Of a stretch of 64,000 nt of DNA, positions 42,789 through 52,721 are shown piece after piece. The translations under genes were made by a program, and so were the position numbers. The stretch is taken from the NCBI GenBank assembly GCA_965207165.1, contig OZ242265.1, positions 310,001 through 374,000 of the forward strand, in the 5' to 3' direction. The stretch's first letter is position 1, and each line of letters starts with the position of its first letter. Below the pieces are notes generated by a model. That model was not told the origin of the DNA, ran no database searches, and saw nothing but the letters and a program-made list of their open reading frames with translations. The DNA is from JAAXHV01 sp965207165 (GTDB taxonomy: Bacteria; Pseudomonadota; Gammaproteobacteria; Eutrophobiales; Eutrophobiaceae).

Positions 42789-44900
42789 TTATCTTCTGCT
42801 GATTTTTGATACGTGGGGAATATTCCTGATGCGCCTGATAATGCTGGCTAAATGCTGCCGGTCGCTGACCTCCACGATGAACTTCAATGTGGTATAGCGA
42901 TCATCCTTGTCATGCATTTCCACACTTACAATATTGGCGTTACGCGCGGCTATTTCTGTTGCGATCTTGGCCAGAACACCGCGCTGGTTGGTTACATCCA
43001 CCCTTATGTTGGTCGGAAAGCTGTTGCCAATATCCTCTTCCCAGGCAACATCCAGCCATTTGTCCGGGTGATTCCTGAATTCCGTCACGTTCGGGCAGGT
43101 CTGGTGATGCACGACAATGCCGCGTCCGGCCGTGACAAACCCCAGGATAGGATCGCCGGGTATGGGCAGGCAGCACTTGGGGAAGTTGACTATCATGCCT
43201 TCGGTGCCCTTAATCGTCAGGGGGGCGTTATTTCTGCGGGTTCTTCTTTTTGCCTGTAGCGGCTTCTCTATCAGTTGCCTTGCCACGATGGTGGCAATCC
43301 GGTTACCCAACCCCACTTCCTGGAGTAATTCACTCTGGTTTTCCAGGCTGAATTCCTTCAGTAACTTGTTCCACTGGGCCGGCTTGATCTCATCATAGCT
43401 GGTTGAGTACGTTTTGAATTCCCTGACCAGCAGGCGTTTACCCAGTGCCCGCGCTTCACTCTTGCGGAGGTTTTTGAGATAGTGCCTGATGTTTGCCCTG
43501 GCCTTTGCCGTAACGGCAAAATTCAGCCAGGCAGGGTCGGGCTTTGCGCCCGGTGCAGTGATGACTTCTATGGTCTGCCCCGTTACGAGGTGGGTACTCA
43601 AGGGAGCCAGGCGCCGGTCGATCCTGACCCCCACGCAACTGTTGCCCACGTCAGTGTGTATCGCATAGGCGAAATCCACCGCGGTGGCGCCTTTCTGCAG
43701 TTCGAAGATATCTCCCTTGGGCGTAAACGCATAAACGGATTCCGGGAACAGGTCTATTTTAACGTGTTCCAGGAAGTCCTGGGGGTTACCTGCCGCAGTC
43801 TGCATTTCTATAATGTGCTGCAACCATTCCCGGGCGCGTTTATGGGCGCCGGTCCGATCGGTGGAGGGGCCTGACTTGTACAGCCAATGGGCGGCAATGC
43901 CGACTTCGGCGACGTCGTTCATGTCATTGGTCCTTATCTGTACTTCCAGGGGCACGCCGAAAGGGCCGAACAGCACGGTATGCAACGACTGGTAGCCGTT
44001 TGACTTGGGTATGGCTACGTAATCCTTGAATTTTCCCGGAACAGGGCGGTACAGGCTGTGTACGGTGCCGACCACGCGGTAACAGGTATCCACGTCATCG
44101 ACAATGATCCGGAATGCATAAACATCGTGCACCTCACTGAAGGAGAGGTCCTTCTCCAGCATCTTTTGATATATGCCGTACAGGTGTTTTTCCCTGCCGA
44201 TCACCTTGGCCGGGACTTTTTCCTGTCTTAACCGGCGTTTTATCGAGTTTTTGATCTTGGCGATGATTTCCTTGCGATGCCCCCTGGCCTTGATGACCTG
44301 TTCGTTCAGGATGCGGTAGCGCATGGGATAGAGTGTCGCAAAACCCAGGTCTTCAAGTTCCAGGCGAATGCTGTTAATGCCCAGGCGCTGTGCTATGGGG
44401 GCATAAATCTCAAGGGTTTCCCTGGCTATCCGCCGCCGCTTTTCCGGTGCGAGAGCGCCCAGGGTACGCATGTTATGCAGCCGGTCTGCCAGTTTCACGA
44501 TGATCACGCGGATATCGTTGCTCATGGCCATCAGCATTTTGCGAAAGTTCTGGGCCTGGGCCTCTGCGTGTGAATCAAACTCAACCTGCGTCAGCTTGCT
44601 GACGCCGTCGACCAGTTCCGCGATGCCTTTGCCGAACCTGCGCACGATTTCTTTTTTATCGGTGCCGGTATCTTCGATGACGTCGTGCAGTATCGCCGCA
44701 GCCAGGGTCTGGTGGTCCATGTGCATATCGCCGAGAATGCCTGCCACTTCCAGGGGGTGGTTGATATACGGTTCGCCGCTTTTGCGATGCTGGCCTTCGT
44801 GGGCGGAAGCGCTGAACTCATAGGCGCGGCGTACCTTTTCAACCTCATCGGAGGTAAGGTAACCGCCTATCCTTTTTTCCAGTTCAGAAATGGTTGTCAT
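42789..44900 (-). CDS. spoT: Bifunctional (p)ppGpp synthetase/hydrolase SpoT
   Basis: 703 residues from the ATG at 44900, the usual SpoT length; a TTG start at 44939 is less likely. An intact HD hydrolase domain (YINHPLEVAGIL, AAILHDVIEDTGTDKKEI) is followed by the synthetase domain (YRVVGTVHSLYRPVPGKFKDY), a TGS domain (FTPKGDIFELQKGATAVDFA) and a C-terminal ACT domain. With the catalytic HD residues present it should hydrolyse (p)ppGpp as SpoT does. It lies downstream of rpoZ and gmk as in E. coli, but trmH is not between spoT and recG. Confidence 0.96.
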   Translation of the reverse strand: MTTISELEKRIGGYLTSDEVEKVRRAYEFSASAHEGQHRKSGEPYINHPLEVAGILGDMHMDHQTLAAAILHDVIEDTGTDKKEIVRRFGKGIAELVDGVSKLTQVEFDSHAEAQAQNFRKMLMAMSNDIRVIIVKLADRLHNMRTLGALAPEKRRRIARETLEIYAPIAQRLGINSIRLELEDLGFATLYPMRYRILNEQVIKARGHRKEIIAKIKNSIKRRLRQEKVPAKVIGREKHLYGIYQKMLEKDLSFSEVHDVYAFRIIVDDVDTCYRVVGTVHSLYRPVPGKFKDYVAIPKSNGYQSLHTVLFGPFGVPLEVQIRTNDMNDVAEVGIAAHWLYKSGPSTDRTGAHKRAREWLQHIIEMQTAAGNPQDFLEHVKIDLFPESVYAFTPKGDIFELQKGATAVDFAYAIHTDVGNSCVGVRIDRRLAPLSTHLVTGQTIEVITAPGAKPDPAWLNFAVTAKARANIRHYLKNLRKSEARALGKRLLVREFKTYSTSYDEIKPAQWNKLLKEFSLENQSELLQEVGLGNRIATIVARQLIEKPLQAKRRTRRNNAPLTIKGTEGMIVNFPKCCLPIPGDPILGFVTAGRGIVVHHQTCPNVTEFRNHPDKWLDVAWEEDIGNSFPTNIRVDVTNQRGVLAKIATEIAARNANIVSVEMHDKDDRYTTLKFIVEVSDRQHLASIIRRIRNIPHVSKISRR

Positions 44901-45084
44901 AAGGGAAATTATAACCTGCATTTCCGGAAAATGGACCAAAACATGGCCGCGCCCACGGAAAGGGGATGGATAAGCGGGGCTACACTGTAACTGGAAACCC
45001 GGGTGTACAGGGACGAACTACAGGCTGTAATTTGTGGACGAAACCGCGGTCCGGGCTTGGCCCGGGGTCAGTCGGAAACCCGTT

Positions 45085-45369
45085 TCAGAATGTGTCTTCG
45101 TTTGACGGTTCGCCGGAATCCACCGGCTGGAATTCAATTTCATCAATATCAGCATCAAACTGCGACCGGCCGATAGATTCGATATTCTCGTACGTAACTA
45201 CTCCCGCAGCAATTTCCCGCAGCGCCATCACGGTAGGCTTGTCCGATTGATCCTCGATAAGGGGATCGGAACCCATAAGCAGTTGCCGGGTACGTTTGCT
45301 TGCCAGCAAAACCAGGTCATAGCGGTTTTCAATATTTTCCAAACAGTCTTCTACAGTCAGTCTAGCCAT
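45085..45369 (-). CDS. rpoZ: RNA polymerase omega subunit
   Basis: 94 residues starting MARLTVEDCLENIENRYDLV, the invariant omega N-terminus, with VLLASKRTRQLLMGSDPLIE and ALREIAAGVVT. It helps assemble and stabilise the polymerase and is part of one ppGpp site. An extension to 45447 would add residues not in the family. It lies between gmk and spoT in the conserved order. Confidence 0.96.
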   Translation of the reverse strand: MARLTVEDCLENIENRYDLVLLASKRTRQLLMGSDPLIEDQSDKPTVMALREIAAGVVTYENIESIGRSQFDADIDEIEFQPVDSGEPSNEDTF

Positions 45370-45482
45370 GTCAGTTCCTGCGAAATGTTGTGTCTCAGGG
45401 AAAAGGTGCGCCGCTGAAGAAACCCGTAGGCAGGTAACCTGCGGCATACGGAATGCCCGCCAGTTTACCGTAATGTTCCGCT

Positions 45483-46112
45483 TTAACGCAACAGGTGCTT
45501 GAGAAATGTCTCAAAATAGTCCTGGTGGCGGCGATAGTCGTGCCGGATGCCGACAATAATTGCTGTCAACTGTTTCAGGGTTTTATCAAAGAATTCATTG
45601 ACCACCAGGTAGTCGTACTCGGCGTAGTGTTCGATCTCGCTGACGGCATCACGCATACGGCGACGTATATTCCGTTCGTCATCGCCCCGTCCCTTCAGGC
45701 GCTCTTCCAGGGCCGCCAAAGAAGGGGGCAGGATAAAGATACTGGTCGCGTCTTTGATGATGGAACGGGCCTGTTGTGCACCCTGCCAGTCAATCTCCAG
45801 GATGATATCCGTTCCGCCGGCCAGTTGTTCTTCCACCCAGGCGCGCGAGGTGCCGTAGCGGTGGTCGAATACGCTGGCATGTTCGAGGAACAGGTTCTGA
45901 TCCAGCAATGCCTGAAATTCCTCTTCGCTGACAAAATAGTAATCGACTCCGTGCTTCTCGTGGGGCCGGGCCGGCCGTGTCGTATGGGATATGGAAACCG
46001 ATAAACCGGGAATGTTCTCCACCAGCGCCCGAACCAGGGAGGTCTTGCCGGCGCCGGAGGGCGCGGCAATGATGATCAGGGTGCCTTGTTGTTTGTTTGC
46101 GGGCGTAGTCAT
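45483..46112 (-). CDS. gmk: Guanylate kinase
   Basis: 209 residues from the ATG at 46112. It phosphorylates GMP to GDP. The P-loop is IIIAAPSGAGKTSLVRAL, then SHTTRPARPHEKHGVDYYFV (GMP binding) and ILEIDWQGAQQARS. Longer upstream extension in frame (to 46397) is not homologous. It is divergent from adenine deaminase. Confidence 0.97.
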   Translation of the reverse strand: MTTPANKQQGTLIIIAAPSGAGKTSLVRALVENIPGLSVSISHTTRPARPHEKHGVDYYFVSEEEFQALLDQNLFLEHASVFDHRYGTSRAWVEEQLAGGTDIILEIDWQGAQQARSIIKDATSIFILPPSLAALEERLKGRGDDERNIRRRMRDAVSEIEHYAEYDYLVVNEFFDKTLKQLTAIIVGIRHDYRRHQDYFETFLKHLLR

Positions 46113-46149
46113 GGATTTAGTATACACCACGACAGGTACACAAGTAATC

Positions 46150-47307
46150 ATGAGGCAGGCCGATGTCTTTCGATGGTCGTCAAAACGTTTGACTGAAACT
46201 GCAGGTTTGCCCGATACTGGCCAGTACCTTGTTAACGTCGGATCGACCCTGGTGATTGAAGTTCTACCTGCACGCCCGCTGTCCGGGACAGACAACAATA
46301 TCGCTGCTTTTGTCGCTGCGCTGCCGAAGGCTGAACTGCACCTGCATATCGAGGGAACGCTGGAACCTGAACTGATGTTCGCCATTGCCGCGCGCAACGG
46401 CGTCAGGTTGCCTTATTCCTCGGTAGAGGAAGTGCGGGCAGCTTACGAGTTCTCCAACCTGCAGGATTTTCTCGACATTTATTATGCCGGCGCCAACGCG
46501 TTGCTGGAAATGCAGGATTTCTACGACCTGACCTGGGCTTACCTGGAAAAGGCATTTACCCAGAACGTACGCCATGCAGAGATCTTTTTCGACCCGCAGA
46601 CCCACACCGGGCGCGGGGTGGCGTTTGCCACGGTTGTGGACGGTATCAGCCGGGCTCTTGATGATGCAGAGGCCAGGCTCGGGATCAGTTCGCGTCTGAT
46701 CATGTGTTTTCTGCGCCACCTGGACGAAACATCCGCGTTGCAGACCCTGGATGAGGCCATGAGCTACCGTGACCGGGTTGCCGGTGTCGGGCTCGATTCA
46801 TCCGAGCGCGGCAACCCGCCCGGTAAATTCCGTGAAGTGTTCCGGCGCGCCCGCGCTGCGGGTTTTACTGCCGTGGCCCATGCCGGGGAGGAAGGTCCTG
46901 CGGAGTATGTCCGGGAAGCCCTGGACGTACTGGAGGTAGTGCGCATCGACCACGGCAATAACGCACTGGATGATGCCGGCCTGGTCGCGGAACTGGTGCA
47001 AAAGCGCATTCCGCTGACCGTCTGCCCGCTCAGCAATGTGAAACTCTGTGTCGTGGACGACATCGCCCGCCACCCGTTGAAACGGATGCTCGACCTGGGC
47101 CTGTTCGTTACCGTCAACTCCGATGATCCCGCCTATTTCGGCGGCTACGTCAACGAGAACTATATTGCGGTTGCCGAAGCCCTGGACCTGGGCAGGACGG
47201 AACTGGCTCAACTTGCAGGGAATTCCATTGAAGCATCGCTGCTGGATAGAGAAGCCAAATCAGTGCTCCATGCGGAATTGGATACAGCCGTGCGTAGACT
47301 CGGATGA
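46150..47307 (+). CDS. Adenine deaminase (adenosine deaminase-like family)
   Basis: 385 residues from the ATG at 46150; a GTG at 46252 would start closer to the family N-terminus and is equally credible. Zinc motif AELHLHIEGTLEPELMF, GVGLDSSERGNPPGKFREVF, AHAGEEGPAEYVREAL, HGNNALDD, and CPLSNVKLCVV with NSDDPAYFGGY belong to the proteobacterial adenine deaminase branch of the adenosine/AMP deaminase superfamily. It converts adenine to hypoxanthine, the substrate of the XdhABC enzyme encoded downstream. Adenosine activity is an alternative. It opens the purine catabolic cluster. Confidence 0.85.
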   Translation: MRQADVFRWSSKRLTETAGLPDTGQYLVNVGSTLVIEVLPARPLSGTDNNIAAFVAALPKAELHLHIEGTLEPELMFAIAARNGVRLPYSSVEEVRAAYEFSNLQDFLDIYYAGANALLEMQDFYDLTWAYLEKAFTQNVRHAEIFFDPQTHTGRGVAFATVVDGISRALDDAEARLGISSRLIMCFLRHLDETSALQTLDEAMSYRDRVAGVGLDSSERGNPPGKFREVFRRARAAGFTAVAHAGEEGPAEYVREALDVLEVVRIDHGNNALDDAGLVAELVQKRIPLTVCPLSNVKLCVVDDIARHPLKRMLDLGLFVTVNSDDPAYFGGYVNENYIAVAEALDLGRTELAQLAGNSIEASLLDREAKSVLHAELDTAVRRLG

Positions 47308-47431
47308 GCTTTTCAAGACCTGGCGTTAATACGTTTCATCCCAACCTGTCACCACTTTACTAAACGCTATGTTTGAAGGTATTCATGTCCTACAGTTCAA
47401 GTGCAGGTTCTGCTAGAATATCCTTGATATT

Positions 47432-47785
47432 ATGGGCTTTTTAACTACACATGTTCTGGATACCGCGCATGGTGTGCCCGCGGCGGGCATGGCGGTCGAG
47501 TTGTTTTCGGTAGATGGTGATCAACGCAGCCTGGTGAAGTCCGCCGTCACCAACGCCGATGGCCGATGCGACAGTCCCCTGCTTGAAGGCGAGGATTTCA
47601 GGGCCGGCGTCTGGGAGCTGGTGTTTCACGTAGCCGGGTATTTTGCCGCGCTGGGGGTCGAGTTGCCTGATCCGCCTTTCCTCGATCATGTGGCCCTGCG
47701 TTTCGGCATAGCCGACGCCACCGCTCACTACCACGTACCATTGCTGGCTTCGCCGTGGAGTTACAGTACATACCGCGGAAGCTGA
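47432..47785 (+). CDS. uraH: 5-hydroxyisourate hydrolase
   Basis: 117-residue transthyretin-like enzyme that converts 5-hydroxyisourate to OHCU. It shows the family N-terminus LTTHVLDTAHGVPAAGMAVE with the active-site His, and ends in HYHVPLLASPWSYSTYRGS, the diagnostic C-terminal YRGS tetrapeptide. The gene lies 4 bp upstream of xdhA. The next enzyme, OHCU decarboxylase, is not encoded in the window. Confidence 0.96.
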   Translation: MGFLTTHVLDTAHGVPAAGMAVELFSVDGDQRSLVKSAVTNADGRCDSPLLEGEDFRAGVWELVFHVAGYFAALGVELPDPPFLDHVALRFGIADATAHYHVPLLASPWSYSTYRGS

Positions 47786-47789
47786 CTTA

Positions 47790-49283
47790 ATGTCCGCAAC
47801 AGAACACAAAGGCGCGGGTAACGGGACGATACGTTTCCTGCTGGATGACAACGTACACGAAGTCACTGACGTTGCGCCGACGACCACGGTATTGAATTAC
47901 CTGAGGGAGTACCTGCAACGCACAGGCACCAAGGAAGGTTGTGCCGAAGGGGATTGCGGCGCCTGTACCGTCGTCGTTGCCGAACCGGATGCCCAGGGGG
48001 TGCGGTTCCGTTCCATCAACTCCTGTATCCAGTTCCTGCCCACCCTGAACGGCAAGGCGTTGTACACCGTGGAAAGCCTGAAAAAGATCGGCAACGGCGG
48101 TTTACACCCGGTGCAGCAGGCTATGGTGGACTGTCACGGTTCCCAGTGCGGCTTCTGTACCCCGGGTTTCGTCATGTCGCTGTTTGCCCTGTACAGGAAT
48201 AGCGCCGGTCCCACGCGGGATGAGATTGACGACGCGCTGTCGGGTAACCTTTGCCGCTGTACCGGTTACCAGCCTATCATCCGTGCGGCGCTCAGGATGT
48301 ACGACTATGGACAGGACCTTGTCGATGAGGAGGAACTGGGGCGCCGGCTTGATGGAATTCGACCCGGCGAGTCCCTGGAGTTGTCTGTGGAGAACAGTTC
48401 CCGTATCGAAGCACGGGACAGGTACTTTGCGCCTGCAGGCCTGTCCGAACTGGCGGATTTACTGGTACGCCACCCCGGCGCCACCATTCTTGCCGGCGGT
48501 ACCGATATAGGATTGTGGGTTACCAAAGCATACCGCGACCTGCCTGTCATCATCTACATCGGCCAGGTCGGCGACCTGGATTATATCGATGAGACTGTAG
48601 ACCGCCTGGAAATCGGCGCCGCGGTCAGCCTCACCGATGCGTTTGCAGTCCTGGACAAGTACTATCCCCACCTGTTTGAAATCATGCGCCGGTTTGCCTC
48701 GCCTCCCATCCGCAATGCCGGTACCTTGTGCGGCAATATAGCCAACGGTTCGCCCATCGGCGACACGATGCCTGCGCTGATCAGCCTGGGCGCGGTACTG
48801 GTCCTGCGGCGCGGCAGCCAGGTGCGCGAACTGCCCCTGGATGAATTCTACCTGGGTTACCGGGAAACTGCCCTGCAGGAGTCCGAGTTTGTGCAGGCAG
48901 TGCAGGTGCCGTTGCGGCGCGGCGCCGGCGTCCATTTCCGCTCCTACAAGATTGCCAAGCGTTATGACCAGGACATCTCCGCAGTATGCGGCGCCTATTA
49001 CCTGCGCCTGGAGGCAGACGTCGTTGCCGATGCGCGCATCTGCTACGGCGGTATGGCGGCGGTCCCGCAACGGGCAAGACGTTGCGAAGACTCATTGCGC
49101 GGCCGGCATTGGGATCAGGCAACCGTCGAAGCGGCGATAAAGGCCATGGTTGAGGACTATGAACCATTGACTGATATGCGGGCCACGTCCGGCTACCGCG
49201 GGCGTGTGGCCGGCAACCTGTTAAAACGCTTCTATCTTGAAACAACAGGTGTTGAGACCTCGGTCTGGGCACAGTATGGCTGA
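47790..49283 (+). CDS. xdhA: Xanthine dehydrogenase small subunit (2Fe-2S and FAD)
   Basis: 497-residue subunit. N-terminal plant-type 2Fe-2S domain has EGCAEGDCGACTVVV; the second 2Fe-2S domain has GSQCGFCTPGFVMS and NLCRCTGYQPI. The FAD-binding domain (about 205-375) includes GATILAGGTDIGLWVTKA and FASPPIRNAGTLCGNIANGS, and a CO dehydrogenase flavoprotein C-terminal domain follows. It passes electrons from the molybdenum site in XdhB to NAD+. Its end overlaps xdhB by 8 bp. Confidence 0.96.
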   Translation: MSATEHKGAGNGTIRFLLDDNVHEVTDVAPTTTVLNYLREYLQRTGTKEGCAEGDCGACTVVVAEPDAQGVRFRSINSCIQFLPTLNGKALYTVESLKKIGNGGLHPVQQAMVDCHGSQCGFCTPGFVMSLFALYRNSAGPTRDEIDDALSGNLCRCTGYQPIIRAALRMYDYGQDLVDEEELGRRLDGIRPGESLELSVENSSRIEARDRYFAPAGLSELADLLVRHPGATILAGGTDIGLWVTKAYRDLPVIIYIGQVGDLDYIDETVDRLEIGAAVSLTDAFAVLDKYYPHLFEIMRRFASPPIRNAGTLCGNIANGSPIGDTMPALISLGAVLVLRRGSQVRELPLDEFYLGYRETALQESEFVQAVQVPLRRGAGVHFRSYKIAKRYDQDISAVCGAYYLRLEADVVADARICYGGMAAVPQRARRCEDSLRGRHWDQATVEAAIKAMVEDYEPLTDMRATSGYRGRVAGNLLKRFYLETTGVETSVWAQYG

Positions 49284-51621
49284 CAAACAGGACAATCTTG
49301 CTGTCGGCAAGGCGCTGCCCCATGAGAGCGCCCACCTGCACGTGAGCGGGGAAGCCGGGTACGTGGACGACCAGCCTGAGCCCAGGGGTCTGCTGTATGC
49401 CGCCATCGGCTGCAGCGAACGGGCCCATGCCCGTATCAGGCAGATAGACTTCTCTGCGGTCCGCTCAGCGCCCGGCGTCGTGGAGGTCATCGCCGCCGGG
49501 GATATTCCCGGCGCCAACAATCACGGTCCCGTGATAGCGGACGATCCGGTGTTTGCCGACGGCCTGGTCGAATACGTCGGCCAATCTGTGTTTGCCGTAC
49601 TGGCCGATACCGCGAACAATGCCCGCAAGGCCGCACGCATGGCCAGGATTGATTATGAGGAACTGCCGGCAATCCTGGATATAGACAGCGCCATGGCGCA
49701 GGGTTCCTTTGTGATTCCCTCCCAGACCATTGAACGCGGCCGGCCGGATCAAGCGATTGCCGGGGCGTCCCACCAGTTGCAGGGCCGCCTGAGGGTCGGC
49801 GGACAGGACCATTTTTACCTGGAAGGGCAGGTTGCCGTGGCGTATCCGCGTGAAGATGGCGCCACGCTGGTCCTTGTTTCCAGCCAGCACCCGACGGAGG
49901 TACAACACCTGGTTGCCGCTGCGCTGGGTAAATCGTCCAAGGATGTGGTGGTTGAATGCCGGCGCATGGGAGGCGGTTTCGGCGGCAAGGAAACCACACC
50001 GGCCCTGTTTGCGGTGATTGCGGCGGTGGCCGCGCACAGGACGGGCCGGCCGGTAAAAATACGCGTGGACCGGGATGCCGACATGACGGTCACCGGCAAG
50101 CGTCACGGCTTCCGTATCGATTACAAGGCAGGCTTTGATGAGCGTGGACAGATACGGGGCATAGACCTGGAACTGGCCTCGGACTGCGGCCGCTCGGTCG
50201 ATTTATCGGGTCCCATCAACGTGCGCGCCATGTTCCACAGCGACAACTGCTATTTCCTGGAGCATGTGCGCATTACCTCCCACCGCTGCAAAACCCACAA
50301 GGCGTCAAACGTGGCCTTCCGGGGTTTTGGCGGCCCCCAGGGGATGATGGGTATCGAGAATGTCATCGACGAGATTGCCCGCTACCTTGATAAAGACCCC
50401 CTTGACGTGCGGAAGATCAACTTCTACGGAAAAAGCGACAGGAACGTAACGCCGTACGGCATGACGGTGGAAGACAACATCATCCATGAACTGGTGGATG
50501 AACTGGAAATAAAATCCGGCTACCGGGAAAGACGCCGGCAGGTAGATGAATTCAACGACTCCGGCGGCATACTCAAACGCGGTATCGCCCTGACCCCGGT
50601 CAAGTTCGGCATTTCGTTTACCGCAACGTTCTATAACCAGGCCGGCGCCTTGCTGCACGTTTACCGCGACGGCAGTATCATGTTGAACCACGGGGGCACC
50701 GAGATGGGGCAGGGACTGTATACCAAGGTATCCCAGGTGATAGCCGAGGAGTTCCAGGTGGACCGGGACAGGATAAAATGCACCGCCGCCAATACCGGGA
50801 AAGTGCCTAACACCTCTGCGACGGCCGCCTCTTCCGGCAGTGATCTCAACGGTATGGCGGCAAGGGCTGCCGCCGTAATAATCAAACGGCGCATGGCCGA
50901 GTTTGCGGCGCAACACTATGGGGCGCCGTTGGAACAGGTACGCTTTACCCGGGCAGGGGTGCAGGCAGGCGGGGAGCTGATAGATTTTGCCGAGTTGGCC
51001 AACCAGGCCTACCTGGAGCGTATCTCCCTGTCCTCCACCGGGTATTACCGCACCCCCAAAATCAATTACGACCAGGAAACCCTGAGCGGCCGCCCGTTCT
51101 TCTATTTTGCCTACGGCGCCGCGCTATCGGAGGTACTGCTGGATACCCTGACCGGCGAGCACAGGATACTGCGTACGGACATCCTGCACGATGCCGGCGA
51201 ATCACTGAACCCGGCCATCGACCTGGGGCAGGTGGAGGGCGGTTACCTGCAGGGAGTCGGCTGGTTGACCGGCGAGGAACTGTGGTGGGACCCTCAGGGC
51301 ACACTCATGACCCATTCCCCGTCCACCTACAAGATTCCGGCCTGCAGTGACTGGCCGCGGGAATGCAATGTCGAGTTGGTCGACTGGGGCAGGAACAGGG
51401 AAGAGACGATCTACCGCTCCAAGGCGGTGGGCGAACCCCCCCTGATGTTGGCGATATCGGTTTTTCACGCGCTGAAAGACGCTATCGCCGCGCTGGGAGG
51501 CGTTCAGGCCCGGCCTGTATTGTATGCGCCGGCTACCCCGGAACAGGTTTTGAACAGTATCGGGAACCTGTCGGGGCAGAAGCCCGGGGCTGCAAACGGC
51601 AAGCGCCGGGCGGCCCCATGA
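49276..51621 (+). CDS. xdhB: Xanthine dehydrogenase molybdopterin-binding subunit
   Basis: 781 residues from the ATG at 49276, within the xdhA stop region; an in-frame start at 49237 is less likely. Molybdenum cofactor motifs are RRMGGGFGGKETTP near residue 225, AFRGFGGPQGM near residue 345, GTEMGQGLYTKV near residue 475 and the C-terminal VGEPPLMLAISVFHALKDA, whose Glu is the catalytic base of the family. It oxidises hypoxanthine and xanthine to urate. It overlaps xdhC by 4 bp (ATGA). Confidence 0.96.
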   Translation: MADKQDNLAVGKALPHESAHLHVSGEAGYVDDQPEPRGLLYAAIGCSERAHARIRQIDFSAVRSAPGVVEVIAAGDIPGANNHGPVIADDPVFADGLVEYVGQSVFAVLADTANNARKAARMARIDYEELPAILDIDSAMAQGSFVIPSQTIERGRPDQAIAGASHQLQGRLRVGGQDHFYLEGQVAVAYPREDGATLVLVSSQHPTEVQHLVAAALGKSSKDVVVECRRMGGGFGGKETTPALFAVIAAVAAHRTGRPVKIRVDRDADMTVTGKRHGFRIDYKAGFDERGQIRGIDLELASDCGRSVDLSGPINVRAMFHSDNCYFLEHVRITSHRCKTHKASNVAFRGFGGPQGMMGIENVIDEIARYLDKDPLDVRKINFYGKSDRNVTPYGMTVEDNIIHELVDELEIKSGYRERRRQVDEFNDSGGILKRGIALTPVKFGISFTATFYNQAGALLHVYRDGSIMLNHGGTEMGQGLYTKVSQVIAEEFQVDRDRIKCTAANTGKVPNTSATAASSGSDLNGMAARAAAVIIKRRMAEFAAQHYGAPLEQVRFTRAGVQAGGELIDFAELANQAYLERISLSSTGYYRTPKINYDQETLSGRPFFYFAYGAALSEVLLDTLTGEHRILRTDILHDAGESLNPAIDLGQVEGGYLQGVGWLTGEELWWDPQGTLMTHSPSTYKIPACSDWPRECNVELVDWGRNREETIYRSKAVGEPPLMLAISVFHALKDAIAALGGVQARPVLYAPATPEQVLNSIGNLSGQKPGAANGKRRAAP

Positions 51622-52721
51622 ACCGGTATTTTTCGACGTTGCATGAGGTCGCAGACAGCGGCCAGCCATGTGCACTGGTGACGGTTGCCCACATCGCCGG
51701 TTCCGCGCCGCGTGAACCGGGCGCGCGCATGATTGTGACCAGCGGCGGGATAATGGGCACAATCGGCGGCGGAAATCTCGAACATGAAGCCATTCGCATC
51801 GCACGGACACGGCTGGATGAACCGGCGGATACGCGTTTTATCGAGTTGTTTCCCCTTGGATCCATGCTGCAACAATGCTGTGGCGGCGCCGTATTCCTGC
51901 ATTTTGAGGTATTGGCAAACGGCAAACCCGACTGGGTCGCCGCAGCCGCCGAGAATGAACGGAACAACACCCGGACATTGCTGGTGAGCCGAACTCCACC
52001 CACCTCGTTCCCGCATAGTCCCTGTACCGGCAAAATGCTCTTCACCACCTCAAGCACCACAGGAACCCTCGGCGATAACAACCTCGATGAACTTGCGTCG
52101 GCAAAAGCGGCGACACTCCTCTCTTCCCCCCGCACAGGGGAAACGGTCCTGTTGCACTCCCTGGTCGAAACGCAATCGACCCTGCCCGATACAACGGACG
52201 TCCTGGTATACGAAGAGATTTCACCCTGTGACTTCCATGTCGTACTGTTTGGCGCGGGTCATGTAGGCCGCGCACTGGTGAATGCCCTTACCGAGGCTAC
52301 TGCCTGCCGGATTACCTGGGTGGACAGCAGGGCGGGACAGTTTCCGGATAACCTGCCGTACAACGTGGAACCCAGGCTCACCGATGACCCGGCAGGGGAA
52401 GCTGCCGGATTGTCTGATGGGGCATACTGCCTGGTCATGACTCACAGCCACGATCTCGACCAGGACTTGTGCGAGGCCCTGTTGCAACGCAATGATTTCG
52501 CTTTCCTCGGATTAATCGGATCCGCAACCAAACGCCGGCGTTTTATACACAGGCTGAAAGAAAAAGGAATGGACGATGAGCAACTGGCGCGGCTCACCTG
52601 TCCCATCGGTATCCCCGGCATCGAAGCAAAAGAGCCCGGCGTCATAGCCCTCGCCGTTGCAGCCCAGTTGCTTAAAATAAAATCCGCAGATGACGCAGAT
52701 GACGCAGATTTACGCAGATGA
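51618..52721 (+). CDS. xdhC: Xanthine dehydrogenase accessory protein XdhC
   Basis: 367-residue chaperone that binds and delivers the sulfurated molybdenum cofactor to XdhB. The N-terminal XdhC domain has GSAPREPGARMIVTSGGIMG, then IGGGNLEHEAI and QQCCGGAVFL. The C-terminal Rossmann domain has VVLFGAGHVGRALVNAL and ends with GIPGIEAKEPGVIALAVAAQ. A 70-residue linker between them is longer than usual. The last 12 residues, SADDADDADLRR, and the stop codon are encoded by a CGCAGATTA repeat, so the natural end has been replaced or extended. Confidence 0.93.
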   Translation: MNRYFSTLHEVADSGQPCALVTVAHIAGSAPREPGARMIVTSGGIMGTIGGGNLEHEAIRIARTRLDEPADTRFIELFPLGSMLQQCCGGAVFLHFEVLANGKPDWVAAAAENERNNTRTLLVSRTPPTSFPHSPCTGKMLFTTSSTTGTLGDNNLDELASAKAATLLSSPRTGETVLLHSLVETQSTLPDTTDVLVYEEISPCDFHVVLFGAGHVGRALVNALTEATACRITWVDSRAGQFPDNLPYNVEPRLTDDPAGEAAGLSDGAYCLVMTHSHDLDQDLCEALLQRNDFAFLGLIGSATKRRRFIHRLKEKGMDDEQLARLTCPIGIPGIEAKEPGVIALAVAAQLLKIKSADDADDADLRR